14,816 nucleotides of DNA, taken from assembly GCA_900764225.1 (NCBI GenBank), contig CAAFNG010000062.1:1-14816 (forward strand). Direction: 5' to 3'. Each line of letters starts with the position of its first letter. Position 1 is the first letter of the stretch. Origin of the DNA: Lachnospiraceae bacterium. GTDB taxonomy: Bacteria; Bacillota; Clostridia; Lachnospirales; Lachnospiraceae. Of this stretch, positions 8,533 to 14,816 are shown piece after piece. The position numbers and the translations under genes were made by a program. A model generated the notes under the pieces. The model made no database searches. It was given only the letters and a program-made list of their open reading frames with translations, and was not told the DNA's origin.

Positions 8533-8547
8533 TTGTAAATTTTACCA
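8533..8547. promoter_or_regulatory. Imperfect inverted repeat upstream of the etfB promoter
   Basis: TTGTAAATTTTACCA is symmetric around base 8540 (arms GTAAA/TTTAC plus an outer T-A pair, with one mismatch). It lies just upstream of the -35 box. It could be an operator, but it is short and AT-rich, so chance is quite possible, and no regulator gene is visible in the window. Confidence 0.3.
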
Positions 8548-8555
8548 AAATACTC

Positions 8556-8584
8556 TCGACTTTATATCACTTTAATGTTATACT
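8556..8584 (+). promoter_or_regulatory. Sigma-A type promoter of the etfB-etfA-oxidase-transporter operon
   Basis: The -35 box is TCGACT (8556-8561) and the -10 box is TATACT (8579-8584), spaced 17 bases. An upstream TG at 8576-8577 forms an extended -10. Transcription should start near 8591, leaving a leader of about 58 bases. The site follows the terminator of the upstream operon, so the etf genes form their own transcription unit. Confidence 0.75.
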
Positions 8585-8594
8585 TATACAGCTG

Positions 8595-8608
8595 TTTAAA
8601 GCTTTAAA
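8595..8608. promoter_or_regulatory. Perfect 14-bp palindrome near the transcription start (candidate operator)
   Basis: TTTAAAGCTTTAAA is its own reverse complement. It begins 11 bases after the -10 box, at about +5 of the predicted transcript. A repressor bound here would block initiation, so it is a reasonable operator candidate for substrate- or redox-controlled expression. It does not match any operator consensus I can name with confidence, and there is no U-run to make it a terminator. Confidence 0.45.
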
Positions 8609-8648
8609 GTGAAAAATGAAGAAAGTAAACAAAGAAAGAAGATAAAAG

Positions 8649-9437
8649 ATGAAAATAGTTGTATGTATGAAGCAGGTGCCGGCGAGCTCCAAGGTGGATA
8701 TTGACCCGGAAACCGGTGCCATGAAACGAATGTCCGGTGAGACAAGAACGAATCCATACGATCTGTTTGCACTGGAGACAGCACTTATGATACGTGAAAA
8801 AACAGGTGGTACGGTAACAGTTCTGACCATGGGACCGCCTCAGGCGGAGGAGATGATCCGCGACGCATATACAATGGGAGCAGATGAAGGCGTGATCCTT
8901 TCTGACCGTAAATTTGCAGGAGCCGATGTGCTGGCAACCTCTTATGCGCTGGCTCAGGGAATCCAGGTGATCGGCGGAGCGGATCTGATCATCTGCGGAC
9001 GGCAGACAACCGATGGTGACACTGCACAGGTAGGCCCTGCGATCGCAGAGCATATGGGACTTCCACATGCAGCCTGGGTAGCAGAGATCATGGATGTAAA
9101 CGAAAAAAGCATTCAGGTCCGTCAGGATCTGGTCAGTGTTTCACAGGTTTCCGAGATCCCGTATCCATGTCTGCTGACAATCGATAAAGACACCTGTGTA
9201 CCGCGCCTGCCTTCCTACTTATTAAAGAAAGCAACAGCAGAACGTCCGGTACGTATCTTAAGCTTTGAAGATATGTTAGATCACGATCTGAGCCGCTATG
9301 GACTGATCGGTTCCCCTACTTCCGTAGAAAAAATGTTTGCTCCTCCGGAAAGCGAAAAACAGGTTTATCTTGAAGGAAATGCGAAAGAAAAAGCAGATAA
9401 GCTTGTAGCGATTCTGACTGGAAAGAAAATCATATAG
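8649..9437 (+). CDS. etfB: Electron transfer flavoprotein beta subunit, bifurcating type (LctB-like)
   Basis: A 262-residue EtfB with the canonical start MKIVVCMKQVP. It should bind the bifurcating FAD and NAD(H) in an EtfAB-dehydrogenase complex. The segment GRQTTDGDTAQVGP (residues 117-130) has DGDT..VGP where respiratory, AMP-binding EtfB has DDD...TG. From what is known of the family, this pattern fits NAD-binding, electron-bifurcating Etfs; the reading is by eye. The NPYDLFALE block (about 36-44) and a C-terminal arm complete a normal-length protein. It is the first gene of the operon, and its Shine-Dalgarno is weak and purine-rich (AAAGAAAGAAG, 8632-8642). Together with the ferredoxin-fused EtfA and the FAD oxidase behind it, it is most like LctB of the Acetobacterium woodii lactate dehydrogenase. 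Identity as EtfB is near certain; bifurcation is an inference. Confidence 0.95.
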   Translation: MKIVVCMKQVPASSKVDIDPETGAMKRMSGETRTNPYDLFALETALMIREKTGGTVTVLTMGPPQAEEMIRDAYTMGADEGVILSDRKFAGADVLATSYALAQGIQVIGGADLIICGRQTTDGDTAQVGPAIAEHMGLPHAAWVAEIMDVNEKSIQVRQDLVSVSQVSEIPYPCLLTIDKDTCVPRLPSYLLKKATAERPVRILSFEDMLDHDLSRYGLIGSPTSVEKMFAPPESEKQVYLEGNAKEKADKLVAILTGKKII

Positions 9438-9450
9438 GGGGAAGAGGAAC

Positions 9451-10641
9451 ATGGAATTTTTGAAATTTGACGCAGATAAATGTGTGCTTTGCGGTATCTG
9501 TGTGGAGAAATGTCCTTTTGGAGCCCTTGCAATAGAGGGAAAAGGAATTGTTGTGGGTGAGACCTGCCGTATGTGTGGCCTCTGCGTCAGAAACTGCCCG
9601 GAAAAAGCAATTCGCTTTGAGCAGAAAGCGAAATCGGTTGACAAGGATAAATGGAGAAATTTCCTGATCTATGTAGAGCAGGAAAGAGGCGAGATTCATC
9701 CGGTCACATTCGAACTGATCGGAGAAGCGAGAAAGATGGCCGTAAAAGTAGGCTATCAGGTAAACTGTGTGATCGTGGGAGCAGAAGGAACAACAGAGAA
9801 TGCGAAAAAACTTCTCCCATATGGTGTGGATAATGTTTATGTATATGAGGACAAAGGCTTCGAGGGCTTTCGTGCAGACTGCTATACGGATGCTGTTGCA
9901 GACTGTATCGCAGCCAACAAGCCAAGCTCTGTGCTGATCGGAGCAACTGCTCTGGGACGTTCCCTGGCACCGCGACTTTCCACAAGATTCCACACAGGAC
10001 TGACTGCTGATTGTACCACACTGGATATCAAACCGAATACAGATATGATCCAGATCAGACCTGCTTTTGGCGGAAATATCATGGCGCAGATCGGAATCAC
10101 AAAATCAAGACCGCAGTTTGCTACAGTCCGTTATAAGGTCATGGATAAGGCAGAAAAGGTAAAAGACCCGAAAGGTCAGATCGTTGTCTGTCATGTAAAT
10201 GAAAAGATGACAGATTCCAGAATACATATTTTATCCTCTGAGGTGATCGACAAGGAAAAGAGTCTGGAGGAAGAGGATGTTCTGGTTGTAGCAGGACGTG
10301 GTGTGCGAAATGAAAAGGATGTGGAAATGTGCAGGGAGCTGGCAGATGCTCTTGGCGGACAGCTGGCATTTACCCGTCCGATGATCGAGAACGGATTCGG
10401 CGATGTGGCACATCAGATCGGACTTTCCGGAAGAACGGTACGTCCGAAACTTATCATTACCTGCGGTGTATCCGGTGCCATCCAGTTCACTTCCTGTATG
10501 ACGGGTTCTGACTGTATCGTAGCGATCAATAATGATCCGGATGCACAGATTTTCAATGTGGCAGATTACTGTATCGTAGATGACTTGTATCAGGTTGTGC
10601 CGGAGCTGACAGAACTGATAAAAAATCGGAAGGAGGATTAA
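9451..10641 (+). CDS. etfA: Electron transfer flavoprotein alpha subunit with N-terminal 2[4Fe-4S] ferredoxin domain (LctC-like)
   Basis: A 396-residue EtfA fusion. Residues 1-55 form a ferredoxin-like domain with two complete [4Fe-4S] motifs: C11, C14, C17, C21 and C39, C42, C45, C49, each last Cys followed by Pro. The EtfA domain follows. Its C-terminal FAD-binding part (about 265-390) includes GRGVRN, IGLSGRTVRP, VSGAIQF (341-346) and VAINNDPDAQIFNVADY. The iron-sulphur domain is the expected port for reduced ferredoxin in bifurcating LDH-Etf complexes. Canonical EtfA has SGAIQH; here the last residue is Phe (F346), which may alter the flavin environment. The gene starts 13 bases after etfB behind a strong GGGGGAAGAGG and ends 3 bases before the oxidase gene. 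Domain identity is clear; direction of electron flow is inferred from homologues. Confidence 0.95.
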   Translation: MEFLKFDADKCVLCGICVEKCPFGALAIEGKGIVVGETCRMCGLCVRNCPEKAIRFEQKAKSVDKDKWRNFLIYVEQERGEIHPVTFELIGEARKMAVKVGYQVNCVIVGAEGTTENAKKLLPYGVDNVYVYEDKGFEGFRADCYTDAVADCIAANKPSSVLIGATALGRSLAPRLSTRFHTGLTADCTTLDIKPNTDMIQIRPAFGGNIMAQIGITKSRPQFATVRYKVMDKAEKVKDPKGQIVVCHVNEKMTDSRIHILSSEVIDKEKSLEEEDVLVVAGRGVRNEKDVEMCRELADALGGQLAFTRPMIENGFGDVAHQIGLSGRTVRPKLIITCGVSGAIQFTSCMTGSDCIVAINNDPDAQIFNVADYCIVDDLYQVVPELTELIKNRKED

Positions 10642-10644
10642 GTC

Positions 10645-12063
10645 ATGGCATACCCTTATAAAAAAATGACTTCAGAAGATTTTGACTATATCCGTTCTGT
10701 TACGGCTTCAGACCGTGTATGGGTCGGAGATGAAATTGCAAAAGAATATTATCGCGACGAGATGCCGGAGTACGGTGTATTCCCGCCGGAGCTGTATGTG
10801 GAGGTCTTAAATAAAGAAGAGATCTCTGCGATCATGGCATATGCGTATAAAGAAAATATTCCGGTCGTATGCCGTGGAGCAGGAACCGGACTGGCAGGCG
10901 GAGCCACCTGTAAATATGGTGGAATCATGTTGTCTGTTATGCGTATGAACAGGATTTTTCCAATTGACAGAAAAAACCAGACGATCACAGCAGAACCTGG
11001 TGCTCTGCTCATCGATATTCAGGCTGCCGCTGCAGCAGGAGGACTTTTTTACCCGCCGGATCCGGGAGAAAAAACAGCGTCCATTGGTGGAAATGTTATC
11101 ACAAATGCGGGTGGTATGAAGGCAGTACGCTATGGACTGACAAGAGATTTTGTGCGCTGCATCGAAGCTGTCATGCCGGATGGATCGATCATGAATTTTT
11201 CATCCAATGTTGTAAAAAACACCACGGGATACGATGTGAAAGATCTGGTGATCGGATCAGAGGGAACTTTATGTATTCTGACACAGGTAACATTAAAGCT
11301 GCTTCCTGCACCGACCTGCACCTGTACGCTGGTCATGCCGTTTAAGAGCCTTGAGGAATGTGCAGATATGGTTCCGAAGGTTCTGGAACTTCCGTTTGTG
11401 CCGACTGCCATCGAGTTCCTGGAGAGAGAATTGATCGATATCGTAGAACGTAATCTGAACAAGATGTTCCCTGTAAAACAGGGCGAGGCAGTGTTGATCG
11501 TTATGTACGATGCATCCAGCAAACAGGAGCTGGACAGTGCAGTGGAAGCAGCAGCAGAAGCAGCTCTTGCAAATGGAGCTCTGGACTGCTGTATCGCAGG
11601 GACACCGGAGCGTGCCGGAGCTGTATGGAGTGTGCGAGGCGGAATCCTGGAAGGAATGAAAGCAGATTCTGTGGCACAGGAAGAATGTGATGTAGTTGTT
11701 CCACGTGCAAGGATCGCAGAATATGTAAAAGCTGCCAAGAAGATCGCAAGTGCACATGGAATCCGCGTGGAGCCATGCGGACACTGTGGTGACGGAAACA
11801 TCCATACAGAGATGCTCCGCGGACCGGAAATGAGCGACCAGGAATGGAAAGAAGCAACCCATGCAAGTCTGGTGGAACTGTATGCACTGTCCAAAGAACT
11901 TGGAGGACAGCTTTCCGGTGAACATGGTATTGGAAACGGACGTCTGGAATTCCTGGAGGAGTTTGCAGGTCCGCGTATGATCGCGCTTTACAAAGCAATC
12001 AAGCTGGCCTTTGATGACAAACTGATCCTGAATCCGGGAAAAGTCATCGAATATAATAAATAA
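10645..12063 (+). CDS. FAD-linked 2-hydroxy-acid dehydrogenase, LctD/GlcD type
   Basis: A 472-residue flavoenzyme of the FAD_binding_4/FAD-oxidase_C family, which includes D-lactate dehydrogenase, glycolate oxidase GlcD and LctD. The N-terminal FAD domain shows CRGAGTGLAGGAT (from C76) and PPDPGEKTASIGGNV (from P137), the pyrophosphate-binding segments. The C-terminal substrate domain shows CGHCGDGNIH with H380 and H387, the usual metal/substrate histidines, and GEHGIG with E426 and H427. It ends with the family's typical LNPGKV. It should oxidise a 2-hydroxy acid to the 2-oxo acid and pass electrons to EtfAB. The order etfB-etfA-oxidase and the ferredoxin-fused EtfA fit lctBCD of Acetobacterium woodii, so lactate is the best guess. 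Glycolate, 2-hydroxyglutarate or branched or aromatic hydroxy acids cannot be excluded. AAGGAGG (10630-10636) lies 8 bases before the ATG. Confidence 0.9.
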   Translation: MAYPYKKMTSEDFDYIRSVTASDRVWVGDEIAKEYYRDEMPEYGVFPPELYVEVLNKEEISAIMAYAYKENIPVVCRGAGTGLAGGATCKYGGIMLSVMRMNRIFPIDRKNQTITAEPGALLIDIQAAAAAGGLFYPPDPGEKTASIGGNVITNAGGMKAVRYGLTRDFVRCIEAVMPDGSIMNFSSNVVKNTTGYDVKDLVIGSEGTLCILTQVTLKLLPAPTCTCTLVMPFKSLEECADMVPKVLELPFVPTAIEFLERELIDIVERNLNKMFPVKQGEAVLIVMYDASSKQELDSAVEAAAEAALANGALDCCIAGTPERAGAVWSVRGGILEGMKADSVAQEECDVVVPRARIAEYVKAAKKIASAHGIRVEPCGHCGDGNIHTEMLRGPEMSDQEWKEATHASLVELYALSKELGGQLSGEHGIGNGRLEFLEEFAGPRMIALYKAIKLAFDDKLILNPGKVIEYNK

Positions 12064-12080
12064 AAACGGGGGAAAGAGAG

Positions 12081-13250
12081 ATGAGTCAGAACAAATCATT
12101 ACAAAGCAAAATGCCTCTGGCCATGGGACTTGCATTTGTTGCATTTACCACACAGTTTGGCGGCGGATTCGCATCCGGAGCTCAGATTTACCAGTATTTT
12201 ATTAACTACGGTATCTGGTGTCTGATCTTTCCGGCTGTAACACAGGGATTATATGCACTGTTTTTCTGGTATGGAATGCGTTACGCTTACAAACACAAAA
12301 CCTATGATTACAGAAGCTTTTCCGACAGTCTTTACGGAAAAACAAAACCGGTGATGTCGAATCTTTATGAGATCTGTTACCTGATCATGATCGGAACAGC
12401 ATCTGCAGCAGCATTTGCTACAGGCGGTTCCACACTACAGACTCTGTTTGGAATTCCATATTGGCTCTGCACGATGATCATTGCTGTATTTATTTTCGTG
12501 ATCGCACTTTTTGGTACCAATGTTGTAAGAAAATGTGCTTCTACCTTAAGTGTACTGATCATTATCGGACTGGTACTGGTGCTTGTTCCGAACATCATTG
12601 CACAGTGGGGCGATATCACAGCGTCGATTCAGAGCATGGCCTCCGGAAAAATGTCCGTACTTTCTTCCGAAAGCGGAGCATTTGGCCCGGCCCTTTATTC
12701 CGCAGTACTGTATTTTTTCTTCCAGCTGGCTTCTGTTTCTGTTATGTATCAGCACATGGAGGATGTAACTGATGTGAAACAGATCAACAAAGCAGCTATC
12801 TGGATGTTTATCTGCAACTTCTGTGCAATGGAGCTTTCTATTCTCGGACTGCTGGCTATTGCATATGCAAGTGAGCTTGCAACAGCATCTGTTCCGATGC
12901 TTGTACTGGTTCAGAACGGAGTTGGCTCCGGAATCCTGACACCGATCATTTCACTGCTGATCATTCTGGGAGCAATCTCCACAGCAGTAAATATGATCTC
13001 CGGTATCGTAACAAGATGTGTAAACGCAGTAGAGCGCCGTATGGACAGCCCGGAGAAAAAGGCTCAGGGTCATCTTGTGAGAAACGCGATCTTCACAGCT
13101 GTATTCACATTCCTGGCATTTGCGATCGCACAGTTCGGCCTGATGACTGTTGTCAAAAAAGGATACGCATATCTTGGATATGCTGCCTTTATCACTTTGT
13201 TTGTCCCGTTTATCGTACACGCGATCGGAACACGTGGAAAAGAAATCTGA
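12081..13250 (+). CDS. YkvI-family integral membrane transporter (COG3949-like)
   Basis: A 389-residue, very hydrophobic protein with roughly ten or eleven membrane helices. It resembles the YkvI family, a poorly characterised branch of the APC/LeuT-like superfamily. The first helix contains the broken-helix glycine motif FGGGFASGAQIYQYF (residues 26-40), the family's hallmark and the place where LeuT-fold carriers bind ion and substrate. The gene follows the oxidase by 17 bases with a GGGGGAAAGAGAG ribosome site, and a terminator follows, so it is the last gene of the etf operon. By position it should import the 2-hydroxy acid oxidised by the complex, or export the product. That would replace the LctP permease found in other lactate operons. 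Function is inferred from context only; the family has few experimental substrates. Confidence 0.82.
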   Translation: MSQNKSLQSKMPLAMGLAFVAFTTQFGGGFASGAQIYQYFINYGIWCLIFPAVTQGLYALFFWYGMRYAYKHKTYDYRSFSDSLYGKTKPVMSNLYEICYLIMIGTASAAAFATGGSTLQTLFGIPYWLCTMIIAVFIFVIALFGTNVVRKCASTLSVLIIIGLVLVLVPNIIAQWGDITASIQSMASGKMSVLSSESGAFGPALYSAVLYFFFQLASVSVMYQHMEDVTDVKQINKAAIWMFICNFCAMELSILGLLAIAYASELATASVPMLVLVQNGVGSGILTPIISLLIILGAISTAVNMISGIVTRCVNAVERRMDSPEKKAQGHLVRNAIFTAVFTFLAFAIAQFGLMTVVKKGYAYLGYAAFITLFVPFIVHAIGTRGKEI

Positions 13251-13266
13251 GAAAAACAGAAAGAAG

Positions 13267-13302
13267 ATCTCGGAGCGTAGAAAATATGCTCCGGGATTTT
13301 TT
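13267..13302 (+). terminator. Rho-independent terminator ending the etf operon
   Basis: The stem pairs ATCTCGGAGC (13267-13276) with GCTCCGGGAT (13288-13297), 10 bp with one G-T pair. It has an 11-base loop and six T (13297-13302). It begins 16 bases after the transporter stop. Confidence 0.9.
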
Positions 13303-13312
13303 AATAGAAAGG

Positions 13313-13341
13313 TTGATTTTTACACGGTAAAATATGATAAT
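13313..13341 (+). promoter_or_regulatory. Probable sigma-A promoter of the diguanylate cyclase gene
   Basis: TTGATT (13313-13318) and GATAAT (13336-13341) are spaced 17 bases, directly after the terminator. An overlapping TATGAT (13333-13338) is closer to consensus in places but only 14 bases from the -35, so the first pair is preferred. Confidence 0.5.
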
Positions 13342-13360
13342 TATTGCAGGTCACAAAAGT

Positions 13361-13365
13361 GGAGG
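13361..13365 (+). promoter_or_regulatory. Ribosome binding site of the diguanylate cyclase gene
   Basis: GGAGG lies 8 bases before ATG 13374 and supports that codon as the start. Confidence 0.8.
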
Positions 13366-13373
13366 AAATTTTT

Positions 13374-14795
13374 ATGCCAGATATGAAATTCATACAGGTT
13401 GCGATACTTGTATGGGGAGGTGCGTTTTGTCTGATCATGGCATTGTGCATGTTTTTGAGCAGCAACTATAACAGGGAAAAGCGCAGATATTTTATTTTGA
13501 TGGAAAGCTCTACGGCAATATTACTGCTGATGGATGCGGCAGCTTATATTTTCCGGGGGTATCCAGGTAGTGTTGGAAGTGTGATGGTGCATGTGTCCAA
13601 CTTTTTTGTATTTTTTATGAGTGAGATTGTTTTGATATGCTTTCACACTTATGCAGGTATTTATCTGCTGACCCAAAAAGAACGCAGAGCGCTTTTAAGG
13701 GTAAAAGCCGGATATATAATAGCATGTGTAGGAATCGTACTTGTGATCATCTCGCAGTTTACGAATCTGTACTATTATATTGATGCGGACAATTATTACC
13801 ACAGAATGCCAATGTATATTTTGTCATTTATGCTGCCGGTGGTCTGTATGATCATAGATTTTACACTTCTGATACAGTACAGAAAAAGGGTCAGCAGGAT
13901 GATGTTGGTGTCCATGCTGTTGTATATCCTGCTTCCCGTAATTGCAGCAGGGATACAGTCATTCTGGTATGGGATTTCGCTGATTAATTTTTCCATAGGA
14001 ATCTCCATGATATTTATGTTTATTGTTGCCATGGCGGAGATGAATCAGGAGATGTATTTTCTGATGAGACGTGATGGCAAGATGAAGGAGAGGCTGGAGA
14101 TCGCCACAGTGCTGAACCGGTGTGTCGGAGAGCTTCTGTCAGAGAAAGAGGATGACACGGCAATTCATAATCTTCTTGGGATTATCAGTGAGTATTTCAA
14201 CGGAGATCGTAGTTATATCGTTGAGATCAATGAGGAGAAGCAGGTTTTTGTCAATACTTATGAGTATGCGGTGAACGGCATAACGGAGGAGAAGAATAAT
14301 CTTCAGGAGATACCGCTTGATATGCTTGATATCTGGATGGACAGCTTCCGGAAAAACGGGCTGTATTATATTGCAGATCTGGAAACAGAAAAAGGCCAGC
14401 CGTATTATGAAACTCTTAAGATGCAGGATATTACCAGACTGCTGACAGTTCCGCTGAACAGTGAGGGAAAGATTATAGGGTTCCTGGGAGTGGACAATCC
14501 GCGGCTTCATTATGAAGACCATACGCTTTTGTCTTCACTGCAATATTTCCTGACAGACAGCTTGAAAGCCAAGAAGCAGAAGGAACAGCTTCGGTATATG
14601 AGCTATCGCGATATGCTGACAACCTTGTATAACAGAAACAAATATATTCAGGTGTTAGACAATTCCCAGGTTGAGGTTTTAAGTAAAGTTGGTGTAGCTT
14701 ATATCGATATTAACGGACTGAAGCAGACCAATGACAGTTATGGTCACGAGGCAGGCGACCAGTTGATCATCAACACCGGACGTTCTATTATAGAG
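13374..14795 (+). CDS. Membrane-bound GAF-GGDEF diguanylate cyclase, 3'-truncated by contig end
   Basis: The first 474 codons of a cyclic-di-GMP signalling protein. About seven hydrophobic segments (roughly residues 6-29, 38-60, 70-98, 109-127, 147-167, 174-194 and 197-217) form a membrane sensor. A GAF-like region follows at about 245-400 (LLGIISEYFNGDRSYIVEI, LLTVPLNSEGKIIGFLGVDN). The GGDEF domain then begins: YRDMLTTLYNRNKY (411-424), AYIDINGLKQTND with metal-binding D445, and GHEAGD (457-462). Sequence stops before the GG[D/E]EF loop, so catalytic competence cannot be judged. The last codons in the raw sequence (reading LSLIHIS) are adapter, not protein. It has its own promoter after a terminator, so it is not part of the lactate-type operon. 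GGDEF membership is clear from three conserved blocks; the ligand sensed is unknown. Confidence 0.9.
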
Positions 14796-14816
14796 CTGTC
14801 TCTTATACACATCTCC
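14796..14816. other. Nextera/Tn5 mosaic-end sequencing adapter (artefact)
   Basis: The final bases begin with CTGTCTCTTATACACATCT, the 19-bp Tn5 mosaic end used in Nextera libraries, followed by CC as in the read-through adapter. This is untrimmed library adapter, not genome. It marks the right side as a contig end and adds seven false codons to the last gene. Confidence 0.97.

Noticed and set aside
8616..8645. Nine-codon leader peptide (MKKVNKERR) just before etfB
   Set aside because: It is in frame and ends 3 bases before the etfB ATG, but it has no convincing ribosome site and no run of regulatory codons or attenuator structure. Probably chance in an A-rich leader.
8467..8648. Riboswitch or structured leader before etfB
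   Set aside because: Apart from the terminator of the upstream operon and short AT-rich inverted repeats, the leader after the promoter is only about 58 bases, too short for a known riboswitch class and without a second terminator.
11130..12144. Long open frames on the minus strand opposite the FAD oxidase gene (254 and 283 codons)
   Set aside because: They are Ser/Cys/His-rich translations with no family motifs, and they lie opposite a gene with clear FAD-binding and catalytic motifs. They are frame shadows of a codon-biased gene.
13333..13338. TATGAT as the -10 box of the diguanylate cyclase promoter
   Set aside because: Only 14 bases from the TTGATT -35. GATAAT at 13336-13341 gives the standard 17-base spacing.

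Overview
The window looks like one complete contig from an anaerobic gut Firmicute, most likely a Lachnospiraceae member (Clostridia). Reasons: strong GGAGG ribosome binding sites, sigma-A type promoters, AGA/GGA-rich moderately AT-rich coding, a ferredoxin-fused EtfA of the electron-bifurcating type, and a YkvI-type transporter. The genus cannot be fixed from this sequence. All genes read on the + strand. The left edge cuts into a gene. The right edge is not genomic: the last 21 bases are the Nextera/Tn5 mosaic-end adapter, so real sequence stops at about 14795.

Region 1 (1-8523) is a tightly packed operon encoding a Wadjet-type SMC anti-plasmid defence system of the DUF2397/DUF2398/TIGR02680/DUF2399 class (probably Wadjet type II): jetA (3' part only), jetB, jetC (1352-residue SMC-like ATPase) and jetD (Toprim-type nuclease). 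Spacings are +2, -4 and -11 bases. A fifth gene, a membrane-anchored endonuclease/exonuclease/phosphatase-fold protein, overlaps jetD by 4 bases. It shares the only visible terminator (8483-8523), so it appears to be co-transcribed with the defence genes. The Walker A, signature, Walker B and Toprim acidic residues are all present, so the visible part of the system looks intact.

Region 2 (8524-13302) is a four-gene metabolic operon: etfB, etfA with two N-terminal [4Fe-4S] clusters, an LctD/GlcD-type FAD oxidase, and a YkvI-family membrane transporter. The first three match the architecture of the electron-bifurcating lactate dehydrogenase of Acetobacterium woodii. That enzyme oxidises lactate with NAD+ by coupling to reduced ferredoxin. 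The usual LctP lactate permease is replaced by a YkvI-type carrier, so the real substrate (lactate or another 2-hydroxy acid) is open. The operon has a clear promoter (8556-8584), a perfect 14-bp palindrome near the expected transcription start (8595-8608), and a terminator at 13267-13302.

Region 3 (13303-14795) holds a promoter and the first 474 codons of a membrane-bound diguanylate cyclase (about seven transmembrane segments, GAF-like region, start of GGDEF). It is cut by the contig end before the GG[D/E]EF active-site loop.

No tRNA, rRNA, CRISPR array, insertion sequence or attachment site was seen. No gene-free stretch exceeds about 180 bases.
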